Assembly: GCA_016783135.1 (NCBI GenBank)
Contig: JADHXC010000002.1
Location: 23,071-87,070, forward strand
DNA length: 64,000 nucleotides
Origin: Dehalococcoidales bacterium
GTDB taxonomy: Bacteria; Chloroflexota; Dehalococcoidia; Dehalococcoidales; Fen-1064
Direction of reading: 5' to 3'
Shown here: positions 28,469-38,487 of the stretch, piece by piece
Position numbering within the stretch: position 1 is the stretch's first letter
Layout: each line of letters starts with the position of its first letter
Translations under genes and position numbers: made by a program
The notes under the pieces: generated by a model
The model's database searches: none
What the model saw: the letters and a program-made list of their open reading frames with translations, nothing else
What the model was told of the DNA's origin: nothing

Positions 28469-29236
28469 TTAATCCAGCATGAGACGCAGTTGCCGGATGG
28501 TATTTACCGCCTGTGCCTGCCAGTGATTATTGGCGAAGACAAAGGTCTTCTCCGCCGTTTCATCCAGGTCCTTTATTCGGGTCAGCCATTCGCTGAGCTC
28601 TTCGGCGCTGTAGGTATAGTCGTACCTCTCATAGGCATGTTCGTGCCGCCACCACCTGGCAGCATTGCGCCCGTGAAACCGGACGTAGCCAATGCTGCTG
28701 GTGACCTCTGCCACCGGCGGCATGAGGTTAGGCAGGTGTGGTTCATCAACACAGCAGAAACCCATGTCCAGCTCCCGCAGCCAGTCGAACACGCTGTCGC
28801 TCACCCACCCGGCATTTCGGAACTCGACCACCACCGGTAACTCGCCGACCCTCTCCCGGAAGAGCCGCAGGTACTCCCGGTTCTGCTCATCCGGCCGGAA
28901 GCTATAGGGGAACTGTGCCAGGACACAGCCGAACTTGCCGGTATCTATCATAGGCTCAAGCACCTGGCAGAAGTTGCGGAAGACCTCGGCATTATCTTCC
29001 CTCTGGTGCGTCATCTCCTTATTTGCCTTGATGACAAATTGGAAATCGTCACCAGTCTTCTCCGCCATCGCCTTCAGGTTAGACGGTCGCGGTATGGCAT
29101 AGTAGGTTGAGTTCACCTCACAGGTGCTGAACTCCCGCGCATAGTAGACGAGCCACTCGCGCTTGGGAAGGCCCGGCGGGTAGAAATGTCCTACCCAGTC
29201 GTCATAGCTAAATCCGGAAGTGCCCATGTACAGCAT
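28469..29236 (-). CDS. DUF72 domain-containing protein
   Basis: MLYMGTSGFSYDDWVGHFYPPGLPKREWLVYYAREFSTCEVNSTYYAIP. Confidence 0.9.
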   Translation of the reverse strand: MLYMGTSGFSYDDWVGHFYPPGLPKREWLVYYAREFSTCEVNSTYYAIPRPSNLKAMAEKTGDDFQFVIKANKEMTHQREDNAEVFRNFCQVLEPMIDTGKFGCVLAQFPYSFRPDEQNREYLRLFRERVGELPVVVEFRNAGWVSDSVFDWLRELDMGFCCVDEPHLPNLMPPVAEVTSSIGYVRFHGRNAARWWRHEHAYERYDYTYSAEELSEWLTRIKDLDETAEKTFVFANNHWQAQAVNTIRQLRLMLD

Positions 29237-29460
29237 GATTCCAGTGTATCCTACCATTCCGGGTTTGGCAACCTGTACGTAATATGGTTTTCCCCACAAG
29301 CCACTTCCCTTCTGTCATTCTGATGAGCACCGCGAGGAGGAATCTAACCGAGAGTCGAGACGCGGGACTGAGTCCAGCCCCGCTCAATCTCAGCCCACGA
29401 GACCTTTCTACCAGAGTTGCGGTGGGCAGCAGCAGGCGGTAAAATCTAGGACAGACGTGC

Positions 29461-29483
29461 CCGAAGTGGTGTCTCCACTTCGG
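29461..29483 (+). promoter_or_regulatory. hairpin upstream of the 29516 CDS
   Basis: CCGAAGTGG-TGTCT-CCACTTCGG. Confidence 0.35.
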
Positions 29484-29515
29484 CGTACGCACGACAACCG
29501 GGAGGGAGACGAGGA

Positions 29516-30151
29516 ATGACCGAAGAACTGGGAAAGATAGAGAAACCCGAGGCGGAACGCTTTAAGGGACAGAGAAAGCTCTACCTTGTGCCCCTGCTAT
29601 ATATCGGCAAAGACTCTCCCCCGGAGTACGTGGAGAGGTTTGAGCTTTACTGGCAGCAGGTGAGTGAGCAGATTACCAACCAGGAGTTGAAGATAGGAGA
29701 AGTCCGGCATATCTATCACGAGTCAATTGGTCTCGGTGGCGAGGAAGGCCTCAATATCATGGAGCAACTGAGCCCACCCAGCCACCGGATTGCCAGAGAG
29801 AAGTGCCAGGACGGTGCTCTTGTGGAGGCAACCGAGCAGGTTGAACTGGCCGACGAATGCCTTGACTGGGAACGGTGTTTGCTGCTCGGTTTCCTCAGTC
29901 GCAGTGCGGCAGAGAAGGTTGCCGGGTTCTACCGTGAGACTTCAAAGAAACGGTACGAGCACATTTCCCTACGGATAGACGAGACCCTCGGAGATAACGA
30001 GGTGGGGATACTCTTCATCCGCGAAGGACACCCGGTACAGTTTCCCCGGGACATAGAGGTATTCAGCGTAGCGCCGCCGGCACTGGATGCGATTCACCGC
30101 TGGCTGCGCGACCGCTCTTCACAGGAAGAGAAGACAGAAGAAGCAGAGTGA
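29516..30151 (+). CDS. conserved hypothetical protein
   Basis: 211-aa ORF with GGAGGGAGACGAGG upstream; no family recognised. Confidence 0.7.
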   Translation: MTEELGKIEKPEAERFKGQRKLYLVPLLYIGKDSPPEYVERFELYWQQVSEQITNQELKIGEVRHIYHESIGLGGEEGLNIMEQLSPPSHRIAREKCQDGALVEATEQVELADECLDWERCLLLGFLSRSAAEKVAGFYRETSKKRYEHISLRIDETLGDNEVGILFIREGHPVQFPRDIEVFSVAPPALDAIHRWLRDRSSQEEKTEEAE

Positions 30152-30174
30152 GCGCCGAAACGGCGACTCCACAC

Positions 30175-31005
30175 TTAGCCTTCCCCCTCACTGAGTAACT
30201 CCTCAACCTCTCTGGCCAGCTTCTCCCCTTCGCCTTCGGTAAGCCCTTCACTGTTCTCCAGCTTGCGGATGTATCTATCCACATCCGGAGACGAAGCCCT
30301 TATCCGGTCGATTCTCTCGTCCAGCGACCTGACCTCTTCATCAAGGTCACTCAGGTCCAGACCCAGCCCCAGCCTGTGATTGAGGAATTCGAGGACCTTC
30401 TTACAGGCAGCGGGGTCATCAGATGACACCAGGTAGAAAGGGACGGGTACCCAGAGATTCGCCCCGGGGATATTCCTCCTTCTCGCGGCCCACAGGAAGA
30501 AGGAATTAAGCGTCGGTCTCCCTCCGGGAGGAGTCTCGTAGTTCACTTCCCTGGTAAGCCCGTAGGGAGCCAGTTCCTCCTTCAACTCGAGGGAACTGAC
30601 GGTAGCGAAGAACTGGCGGGGGGCGGAATGGGGCCCCAGAGCAACCATGCTGCCCACGGTAAAGAGCTCCCTGACATGGCAGTAGTCCCGGGCTACGTCC
30701 AGAACCAGATTCATGAAACGGTACCATTCGTGGCTGGGAGGCGTGCTCTGGAACAGCACCAGGTCCTTCTCAGGACAGGCATAGAATCTGCTCTCGGGAA
30801 ACTGGACCAGGTCATTGTCAATGGTCACTCCCCCCAGGGGGAAGAAGTCCACCGGTTCAATGTGGCAGAACGGCTGCCCGCCCAGTTTACCGACCAGGTA
30901 GTCAATCACCGACCACCCCAGTCCGGCGGCGTCCATGGACCAGGCAGTCACCAGAATGGGGTCCCGGAATTCAGGTCTGGAAGAGAACTGAACAGGGTCC
31001 GTCAT
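30175..31005 (-). CDS. PAC2 family protein
   Basis: Paralogous to the next ORF; DPILVTAWSMDAAGLGWSVIDYLVGKLGGQPFCHIEPVDFFPLGGV. Confidence 0.75.
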   Translation of the reverse strand: MTDPVQFSSRPEFRDPILVTAWSMDAAGLGWSVIDYLVGKLGGQPFCHIEPVDFFPLGGVTIDNDLVQFPESRFYACPEKDLVLFQSTPPSHEWYRFMNLVLDVARDYCHVRELFTVGSMVALGPHSAPRQFFATVSSLELKEELAPYGLTREVNYETPPGGRPTLNSFFLWAARRRNIPGANLWVPVPFYLVSSDDPAACKKVLEFLNHRLGLGLDLSDLDEEVRSLDERIDRIRASSPDVDRYIRKLENSEGLTEGEGEKLAREVEELLSEGEG

Positions 31006-31910
31006 TGCCCCTTCTCTCCCCGCTGGAAGAAATCATCGATATGTTCCTTGAGCCATTGCTCTTCTTCGTCCGTGATAATACCCGGCCGGGTCTGGATATC
31101 CCGTTTTCTCTGGTCTATCTTCTCCCGCACCGCCGGTGGGAACTGCCGGAAGACGTTGCTGATTACACCCTCTATCTGAGTAACCATGCTGTCCAGGGCC
31201 TTCGGGTCAATGGGGACGCCGAGTGCAGAGCCAAGCACCTCCAGAACAGCCTGTGACGCCCTGGGATAGGGAAAAGGGACCCGGGAGAGGTAGTCCGGTA
31301 TCTCACCCATGAGGCATATAGCCTCAAAGCCACGTTTCTTGGCGACTCCTGTCAGCAGGCCGTTCAAGCCGGTAATGTTGCCGAAGTCGCCCCTTCCTTC
31401 GGCCTCACTCATCAGAACCGTGTTGATGTAGCCCTTCGCCTCGGCCAGCACCCTGTCATCGGTAGCCACAGCCCAGACTCTTGGCCTTAGTTCGTGATGG
31501 GTGAGGGCCACGGCGGCACCCGAGGTGTAGACTCGCCGGCAGCCGAACTTCTCGGCCACGTCCAGGACCAGGTTAGCCATCTCATAGGCCTTACCGCCTT
31601 CGGCATACATCCTGCCATGCTCGGAGGGCTGTTCTTCACCAATGAAGAGCAGCAGGTCCCTGTCCTCGAGCCTCTTGTAGTAGAACTTGTTGCTGGGGAA
31701 CTCCAGCTTCTCCAGTACACCACCCCTGATGACGACCTTATTGGGGTAGAAGAAGTCCCAGGGCTCGATGTCCCCCAGTGGTTCGGCACCGGTCTCCTGC
31801 CGCAGGGTATCCACGGTGATAACGCCGATATTGCCGATACCGGGCCATCCGACGACCATGTCCGGCTGGTGCAGCTTCGGCTCGGTAAACAGTCTTATCC
31901 CCACACTCAC
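31002..31910 (-). CDS. PAC2 family protein
   Basis: PDMVVGWPGIGNIGVITVDTLRQETGAEPLGDIEPWDFFYPNKV; 4-bp overlap with downstream paralog. Confidence 0.82.
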   Translation of the reverse strand: MSVGIRLFTEPKLHQPDMVVGWPGIGNIGVITVDTLRQETGAEPLGDIEPWDFFYPNKVVIRGGVLEKLEFPSNKFYYKRLEDRDLLLFIGEEQPSEHGRMYAEGGKAYEMANLVLDVAEKFGCRRVYTSGAAVALTHHELRPRVWAVATDDRVLAEAKGYINTVLMSEAEGRGDFGNITGLNGLLTGVAKKRGFEAICLMGEIPDYLSRVPFPYPRASQAVLEVLGSALGVPIDPKALDSMVTQIEGVISNVFRQFPPAVREKIDQRKRDIQTRPGIITDEEEQWLKEHIDDFFQRGEKGQ

Positions 31911-32002
31911 CTCCGGTCAAATGCCTCGCACCCAGTATTTTAACCATATATTGAGGAAGGGACAAGTCAGGCTTACAAGATTGTCCCTAACCCTTGCAGT
32001 AT

Positions 32003-32158
32003 GATGAAAACGGGGGAGTCCAGAGGGGCTTCGCCCCTTCTGAGGGGCGCCCCCTTTGGCAGGGGTCTGGGGGTGTCCCCCAGATATAACCTTTCCCCCC
32101 TTCCTGGCCAGGAAGGGGGTCAGGGGGATGGTCGAAAGGGTTTTTCAGCACCATGCTA
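32003..32158. repeat. MITE-like element, copy 1
   Basis: Right end (reverse complement) TAGCATGGTGCTGAAAAA; left end TTGCAGTATGATGAAAAC; interior GGGGAGTCCAGAGGGG...GGGGTCTGGGGGTGTCCCCCAGATATAA shared with 46264 copy. Confidence 0.6.
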
Positions 32159-33013
32159 GAGCGTTACCTCGCCGCGAATGTCCTTCCCCTGCTCGAAATC
32201 ATCAAGGAAGTCCAGCACTGCCTTTCGCCAGGCCTCCGGCTTGTAGCGTGAGGTAGCATGCCCGACGCCTTCAAGGAGGGCATAGCGCCGGTTGGGCAGG
32301 GTATCGCGCAGCCACTCCGCAGCGGGAAGCAGCCCAACGTCCTCATCACCGATAACGACCAGCGTAGGCATGGTCAGTTCTTTGGTCCGCTCCACACCCT
32401 GTACCGCATTCCGCATGACGAAACGGCTGGCATAGATAGAGCCGTTAACCGAAAAGTGGGACATGCGCTCTATGTACTCATCCTGGAGTACGGGGTCTTC
32501 AAGGACCGCCTTCGGGGCAAGACCGACAGCTATCGAGCGGTACCCCTGCTCGACCACTCCGTATTGTTTCACCATTTGCTCGCGCTCTTCCATCTGCCGG
32601 TCCATCTGCTCACGCGTCACTTGCATCTGCGGGGACCGCACGCCAACACCGGCACTATCACACAGGATGAGCGCCCTGACCTTCTGCGGATAATTCAGGG
32701 CAAAGGCCAGAGACACGCCGCCACCCATGGAGAGGCCACCGATAATGGCACGCTCTATTCCCAGGTGCTCGAGCAGGCGGTTGACGTCGGCCGCCATTAT
32801 CTCCCAAGAGTAGTGGTCGTCCCCCGCAGGGGCAGTGGTCATGCCATGCCCGCGGGCATCCATGAGGATAACCTGGTACTTCCGGGTGAGCCAGGGCAGG
32901 TGCGGGTGCCACATCTCGCAGCTTGACGTCAGGCCGTGATGGAGAAAGAACGGCTCCCCGGAACCGTAGACCTCGTAGTGCTGATGGATGTCATCATAAG
33001 TAAGTGTCGGCAA
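32156..33013 (-). CDS. alpha/beta hydrolase
   Basis: FFLHHGLTSSCEMWHPHLPWL, IIGGLSMGGGVSLAFAL, LEGVGHATSRYKPE. Confidence 0.88.
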   Translation of the reverse strand: MPTLTYDDIHQHYEVYGSGEPFFLHHGLTSSCEMWHPHLPWLTRKYQVILMDARGHGMTTAPAGDDHYSWEIMAADVNRLLEHLGIERAIIGGLSMGGGVSLAFALNYPQKVRALILCDSAGVGVRSPQMQVTREQMDRQMEEREQMVKQYGVVEQGYRSIAVGLAPKAVLEDPVLQDEYIERMSHFSVNGSIYASRFVMRNAVQGVERTKELTMPTLVVIGDEDVGLLPAAEWLRDTLPNRRYALLEGVGHATSRYKPEAWRKAVLDFLDDFEQGKDIRGEVTL

Positions 33014-33149
33014 AGTGAGACCTCCTTTTACAGTAATAGGGTATCTTAGAACTCGTGTTTCTCAACTGTCAAGAAAATGAGCGCAACACAATCACCCCAC
33101 CCGTTTTGACGGGACATGGTAGAATAGGGACACCGCAGGCAGGGGCAGG

Positions 33150-34907
33150 TTGACTCCGGAGGGTATTGTGCTGCTGGAACTGATGGTCCGTGATGTCGGC
33201 ATTATCGACGAGATAAACTGGCGGCTGGGTACCGGTCTGAACGTGATAACCGGCGAGACCGGTGCCGGTAAATCGCTGGTGATTGATGCCGTCGAGGCGC
33301 TGCTGGGAGCAAGACCGGATGAAGAGACTGTGCGCCACGGCGCTGATGCCGCTCGAATCGAAGGGGTCTTCGCCCTCAGTCAGGGCGCGAATGCGGCCCG
33401 ACTGAGAGACCTCCTGGCAGACAAGGGAATCGCGTCCGACGAAGAGACCCTGGTGATAAACTGCGAGCTTCGCCGCCAGGGAAGGCGCGTCATCCGCGTA
33501 AATGGGCACGCAGTTCCCCGGGGAGTCCTGCAGCAGATTGGCCGCCTCCTGATTGACGTGCACGGGCAGAGCGAGCACCTTTCCCTGCTGGACAGGAAAC
33601 GCCACCTCGATTTCCTGGACTCCTACGCCCACACCACCGGTTTCCGGACCAGCTTCGCCGGGAAAGTCGCCGAGCTGCACCAGGACGAACAGGAGCTCAG
33701 GTCACTTATCGAGAATGAAAAGGAAACGGCCCGCCGTGAGGAGTTCCTGCGCTTCCAGGTAGATGAGATTGCCCGTGCTGAACTGCGGGAAGACGAGGAT
33801 AAAGAACTGGAGCGGGAGAGGAATATCCTTGTCTCGGCCGAGAAACTGAAGGCACTCTCCTATGAGGCCTACCAGAAACTCCGCGGAGATGATGTTCCCG
33901 GCCCCTCGGCAGCGGACACCCTGAGTGAAGCCGTCAGCGCCATGAAGAAGCTGGCGGAACTGGACCCCGGCATGAAGCAGCCGCTTGAGTCGTTGGAAGC
34001 GACCCTCTACAGCCTCGAAGACGCCGCCCGCGAGTTACACGCTTACAGTGACCGCCTGGAGCACGACCCCGCGCGACTGGAAGAGGTAGAATCGCGACTG
34101 GAGCTTATCAGGGACCTGAAAAGAAAGTACGGGCAGAGCATCACCGAGGTGCTGGCCTACCAGGAAAAAGCAGCCGCAGACCTGGAAGGCATTTCTCACT
34201 CTTCCCAGCGTCGGGCTGAACTGGAGGAAACGTGTTCCCTCCTGAAGCAGGAAATGGGTCGGATAGCTGTGGAACTTTCCCGGTCACGTTCGCAGGTAGC
34301 GGAACAGCTCAAAGCCGAGGTCCGGAAGGAGCTTCAGGCCCTGGACATGACGATGGTGGAATTCGATGTGAGTATACAACAGCACCCCGCCGAGGACGGG
34401 ATTCCCTTCCCTGACGGCGGGACCTGTGCCTTCGACAGCACCGGCGCCGACGTCGTTGAGTTCTTCGCTTCCACCAATCCCGGCGAACCCCTCAAGCCAC
34501 TGGCACGGATTGCCTCCACCGGGGAGATGTCACGTTTCATGCTGGCCCTGAAAGGGGTGCTCTCCGAGGTGGACAACACGCCGGTGCTGGTATTCGACGA
34601 GATTGATATCGGCGTGGGCGGCCGGAGCGGAGACGTAATCGGTAAGAAATTGTGGACACTGGCCCGGGACCACCAGATAATCTGCGTCACCCACCTCCCG
34701 CAGATTGCCGCCTTCGCTGATTCCCACCACCGCGTGCGTAAGGAGGTCTCCGGCGACCGCACCCTAAGTCGACTGGACACACTGGATGGGGATGCCCGGA
34801 TGGAAGAGATGGCAGCGATGCTGGCCGGCCCCGACTACACGCAGACCGCGCTGGACGGTGCCCGGGAGCTTGTGCAAAAGGCGGAAGAGTGGAAGGGGAG
34901 CGGGTGA
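33150..34907 (+). CDS. recN: DNA repair protein RecN
   Basis: VITGETGAGKSLVIDAVEALLG, IDVHGQSEHLSLLD, VFDEIDIGVGGRSGDVIGKKL, CVTHLPQIAAFAD. Confidence 0.95.
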   Translation: MTPEGIVLLELMVRDVGIIDEINWRLGTGLNVITGETGAGKSLVIDAVEALLGARPDEETVRHGADAARIEGVFALSQGANAARLRDLLADKGIASDEETLVINCELRRQGRRVIRVNGHAVPRGVLQQIGRLLIDVHGQSEHLSLLDRKRHLDFLDSYAHTTGFRTSFAGKVAELHQDEQELRSLIENEKETARREEFLRFQVDEIARAELREDEDKELERERNILVSAEKLKALSYEAYQKLRGDDVPGPSAADTLSEAVSAMKKLAELDPGMKQPLESLEATLYSLEDAARELHAYSDRLEHDPARLEEVESRLELIRDLKRKYGQSITEVLAYQEKAAADLEGISHSSQRRAELEETCSLLKQEMGRIAVELSRSRSQVAEQLKAEVRKELQALDMTMVEFDVSIQQHPAEDGIPFPDGGTCAFDSTGADVVEFFASTNPGEPLKPLARIASTGEMSRFMLALKGVLSEVDNTPVLVFDEIDIGVGGRSGDVIGKKLWTLARDHQIICVTHLPQIAAFADSHHRVRKEVSGDRTLSRLDTLDGDARMEEMAAMLAGPDYTQTALDGARELVQKAEEWKGSG

Positions 34908-34916
34908 CTAACCCTG

Positions 34917-35684
34917 TCACCCCTCAGTCACAATACCCACCGGCCTTATCCAGGCGGCGCTGGCCTTGAGTAGCTTAATCGGGAAGCAGCAGACCTTGAA
35001 GCCATAGGGCGGAAGCTGGTCGAGGTTGGCCAGCTTCTCCATCTGGAAATATTCCCGCTCGATTCCGGCAAAGTGCCCTTCCCATATCACCTTCCTGTTT
35101 CCGGTCTCCCGGAACTCCGCAGCCGCGTATTTGAACGGGCGGTCCCAGCCGGGGGCGTCGGTGCCGACCACTTTCACCCCCTGGTCCACCAACCATATCG
35201 TCGCCTCCCGACCGGCGCCGGGGTACTCGCCGTACTTCGGCGTGTCCCAGTGCTTGTCGGTGTCGGTCCTTATCAGGACGATGTCCCGTGGCTTGAGGTT
35301 ATAGTCTATCTTCTTCAGGGCTTCCTGGAGGTCGGCCACACCGATGACCTCTCCCGGCTTCTTGTGCCTCATATCGAGGACGACACCATCGCCGTAGGCC
35401 ATCTCCAGGGGCATTTCGTCGATTGTCTTTGATGGTTTCCCCTCGCTGGTGGGATGGTAGTGCCAGGGGGCATCGATGTGGGTCCCGGTGTGCACGTTCA
35501 TAGTATAAATATCAACCGCCCAGCCGAGGCCGTCCGGCAGGTCCTCGGCAGTTATACCGGGAAAGGCTTGCACCATCCCCGGCACGCTCTCCCGGTGACC
35601 GATGTGCTGAATCCGGGCACCGATTACGCCCTCCCCCTCCTTAATTTCCAGGCTCAGGTCTACAATCCTGACTCTCTCTGTCAT
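34917..35684 (-). CDS. cyclase family protein
   Basis: NVHTGTHIDAPWHYHPTSEGKPSKTIDEMPLE, GTDAPGWDRPF. Confidence 0.88.
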   Translation of the reverse strand: MTERVRIVDLSLEIKEGEGVIGARIQHIGHRESVPGMVQAFPGITAEDLPDGLGWAVDIYTMNVHTGTHIDAPWHYHPTSEGKPSKTIDEMPLEMAYGDGVVLDMRHKKPGEVIGVADLQEALKKIDYNLKPRDIVLIRTDTDKHWDTPKYGEYPGAGREATIWLVDQGVKVVGTDAPGWDRPFKYAAAEFRETGNRKVIWEGHFAGIEREYFQMEKLANLDQLPPYGFKVCCFPIKLLKASAAWIRPVGIVTEG

Positions 35685-35700
35685 TTCGTCACTACCTCTC

Positions 35701-35760
35701 TAGCACGGTGATGAAAAAGGGGAGTCCAGAGGGAGCGCCTCTCAGAAGAGGCGAAGCCCC
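35701..35760. repeat. MITE-like element, left-end copy
   Basis: TAGCACGGTGATGAAAAAGGGGAGTCCAGAGGG; matches termini of copies at 32.0 and 46.3 kb; no matching right end seen. Confidence 0.5.
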
Positions 35761-35971
35761 TTTGACTCTCCGCTTGTAGTCGCCTTCCCGGACTCTGACC
35801 ATAATAGTGCCACACACCTTTAGGTGCAAACGACCCCTACCTGAAATTGTCCCTCACACCGTTTTGGGGAGTTAGAGAGGGGTTGCACCCCTCTCGAGGG
35901 GGATTTCAAGGGGGTGTCCCCCTTGATTCGTCTTCCACTCAATAGAACCTTCACACTAGTGTACGCCCTTT

Positions 35972-37216
35972 CTACGCCGCACTCGTCCGGAACCGCCAGA
36001 TGGCGATGATGCCGAATATAACTGCGAACACCACCAGGGCCAGCATCTCGGGAATCACGTCACCGAAGTCGGCCCCGAACAGCATCAGCTTGTTGAAACC
36101 GGTGTTCGCCCAGCCGTGGGGCGTTATCTTGGCCAGGGACTGCATCCACTTGGGGAGGATAAACAGGGGCCACCAGCAGCCCCCCAACGGTGCCAGTATC
36201 AGCGCGGCCAGTGTCCCTATGGAGCCGGCGGCGCGCTCCGTCTTGACCAGGGTAGCCAGCATCAGGCCGAAGGCCGCCGACATGATGGTCATCAGGATGG
36301 AAAGCAGTACCACGGCCGTCGGGGAAAGTCCCATGTCCATCTTGAAAATAAGTAACCCCACCGTCCAGAATATGACTATCTGGACCAGTCCCTTCACAGC
36401 CGTGCCGATAAACATACCCCCCAGGATGGACTCCCGCCCCACCGAGCTGGCCAGCAGTCGCTCCAGGGTGTGGTTCTGCCGCTCCCTTACTATCAGTGAG
36501 GCCGACTGCGCCGCGGCAAAGAAGACGAACATCACCAGGTAGCCAGGGATAACGTAGTTGCTGGGCTGTTCCGCCTGCACTTCGCCCACCTTTTCCGTCT
36601 CGTACTGTATCAGCGGCAGCACAATTGAAGCACTACTCTGGGCGGAAACCGGCCCCATGATAGCCTGTCCGATGTCCGGCATCTCCCCGGTGACCAGTCC
36701 CTGCTCCACCAGCAGCCCCACCGTGGTGCTGGAGACCACCTGCTGTGCGCCGACCCGGGCGGAAATCGCCTGGGCCAGTCCGTAGAGGGCCATCCGGGTG
36801 TCGGTGGCCTCGGCATCCACCACCACCTCAAGACGGGCCCCGTAACCCATCATTATCCCTTCGGTGAAGTCCTCCGGAAAGGCTAAGAAACCAGACAACT
36901 CCTTACTCTCAACCTGCCGGTGGGCTTCATCGTAGTCCTTGAGCCAGACAATCTCCGGTTCACCAGGTCGGAGCTGTGAGGGGTCTTTGGTCTCCATGTC
37001 AGCGATTATCTGATGGCTCAGCCTGCTGTCACTCTCGCGGGTTACCAGGTGAAAGGCCAGCCTCTCATCCTGGCCACCGACACCGCTGAACATGAAGTGG
37101 AACACAGCCACGAAGAGGAAGGGGAAGAGTATGAAGGCCAGCAGGGCCGGCCTGTCGCGGCTGAAGCGCTTCAGGTCCTTGAGGGCAATAAAGGCTATCT
37201 GCCTTAGCTGTATCAT
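35972..37216 (-). CDS. ABC-2 type transporter permease
   Basis: LKDLKRFSRDRPALLAFILFPFLFVAVFHFM; SLIVRERQNHTLERLLASSVGRESILGGMFIGT. Confidence 0.88.
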   Translation of the reverse strand: MIQLRQIAFIALKDLKRFSRDRPALLAFILFPFLFVAVFHFMFSGVGGQDERLAFHLVTRESDSRLSHQIIADMETKDPSQLRPGEPEIVWLKDYDEAHRQVESKELSGFLAFPEDFTEGIMMGYGARLEVVVDAEATDTRMALYGLAQAISARVGAQQVVSSTTVGLLVEQGLVTGEMPDIGQAIMGPVSAQSSASIVLPLIQYETEKVGEVQAEQPSNYVIPGYLVMFVFFAAAQSASLIVRERQNHTLERLLASSVGRESILGGMFIGTAVKGLVQIVIFWTVGLLIFKMDMGLSPTAVVLLSILMTIMSAAFGLMLATLVKTERAAGSIGTLAALILAPLGGCWWPLFILPKWMQSLAKITPHGWANTGFNKLMLFGADFGDVIPEMLALVVFAVIFGIIAIWRFRTSAA

Positions 37217-37222
37217 TCCGTC

Positions 37223-38404
37223 CTACCTGCCTCCGGGCATGACCTTGAAGAGTACCCGGCTGATGGTCAGCCCCACCACGGCAACCCCCGCCAGCACTCC
37301 CAGTTCCATCCCGACATCGGTCAGGGAGCCTCCCTGGGCTATTATCGTCTTAAAAGCATCGTTGGCATAGGTGTTGAGGGACACTCGGCTGATGGTATAC
37401 AGTACCGAACCTTCAGATATTTCGAAGAAGGTGCCGCCCAGCATGACCATGCTCATAGTGAAGAAAACGGCAATCCAGGTCGCCTGGTCCTCGGTACGGG
37501 CAATCGAAGCAATAATAAGCCCCAGGGCGCTGGCTGCCGCCGCGAAAACGATGGCAATAACCAGACACTCGACGAAGGCAAGGGGCGTGAACACTTGAAG
37601 AACGATGTAGCTCAGTCCCAGCAGGATGAGCGTCTGGAGGAAACCTCGCGAGATGCCAGCCAGAAACTTGCCGAAGAATAGCTGCCCCACGCTCAGCCTG
37701 GTGGTCAGCAGTCGCTCCAGGGTGCCAAGTCGGCGTTCCTGCACTATTGCCTGAGCGCCCAGGGTGATGGCAAAGAGGACAAACATGGTTACCACGCCGG
37801 GCAGGAACTGGTTGACCAGGTCGGGACTGCTGCCCATCGTTTCCTCGGTGACTCCCACCAGCGGGTGCTCCTGCTCCCGTTCCAGGAACTTCTGCGTGGC
37901 AATTTCAATGCGTTCCCGGGGGATTCCCTTTCCGGCCAGGGAGTTACTCGTCTGACTGAGCACCGTGAACTCCTGGTTCATCCGCTCCGCCAGGCCCCTT
38001 ACCAGGCTGGCTACTATCTGGCCTTCCTGGCCGCCGTTACCCCTCTGCCTGAATAGTAACTGCGTCTGCTCCCCAGAGGTGAGCTTCCCGGAGAAGTCCT
38101 CCGGTATGTAGATGACCATCAATAGGTCGGACCTCTCCAGCTTGCGGTCAGCCTCTTCCCGGGAAAGAAGCTCCAGGTCTACACTATCCAGTTCTTCCAG
38201 TTGCTCCAGCAGACGGGCGGAGTAGCTGCCCCCGGGGTCCTGATTGACTATGTGAGCGGTGCCGTGGAACTCCATCTCCCCGCCGAATGCGCCGTACATC
38301 AGGGCAAAGGTTACCACCGGCAGGAGCAGGCTGAAAGCGAGGTCACCCTTATCCTGGAGGTAGATGTGGACTTCGTGTATCGCTACCAGTATTGCCTTAA
38401 ACAT
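37223..38404 (-). CDS. ABC-2 type transporter permease
   Basis: AQAIVQERRLGTLERLLTTRLSVGQLFFGKFLAG; multi-TM C-terminus. Confidence 0.88.
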   Translation of the reverse strand: MFKAILVAIHEVHIYLQDKGDLAFSLLLPVVTFALMYGAFGGEMEFHGTAHIVNQDPGGSYSARLLEQLEELDSVDLELLSREEADRKLERSDLLMVIYIPEDFSGKLTSGEQTQLLFRQRGNGGQEGQIVASLVRGLAERMNQEFTVLSQTSNSLAGKGIPRERIEIATQKFLEREQEHPLVGVTEETMGSSPDLVNQFLPGVVTMFVLFAITLGAQAIVQERRLGTLERLLTTRLSVGQLFFGKFLAGISRGFLQTLILLGLSYIVLQVFTPLAFVECLVIAIVFAAAASALGLIIASIARTEDQATWIAVFFTMSMVMLGGTFFEISEGSVLYTISRVSLNTYANDAFKTIIAQGGSLTDVGMELGVLAGVAVVGLTISRVLFKVMPGGR

Positions 38405-38487
38405 GTCCTAACCCAATGTGGCTGTTCTAATCATATGAGCCTGGCTTGACCGGCCTTGCCAATTGACATATGACATAGCAGATTGGT

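Noticed and set aside
33069-33680. 203-aa minus-strand ORF
   Set aside because: Antisense to recN 5' part; shadow ORF.
35870-35935. G-rich repeat as the right half of the 35701 element
   Set aside because: Resembles the interior, but no terminal repeat was found so the boundary is unsupported.
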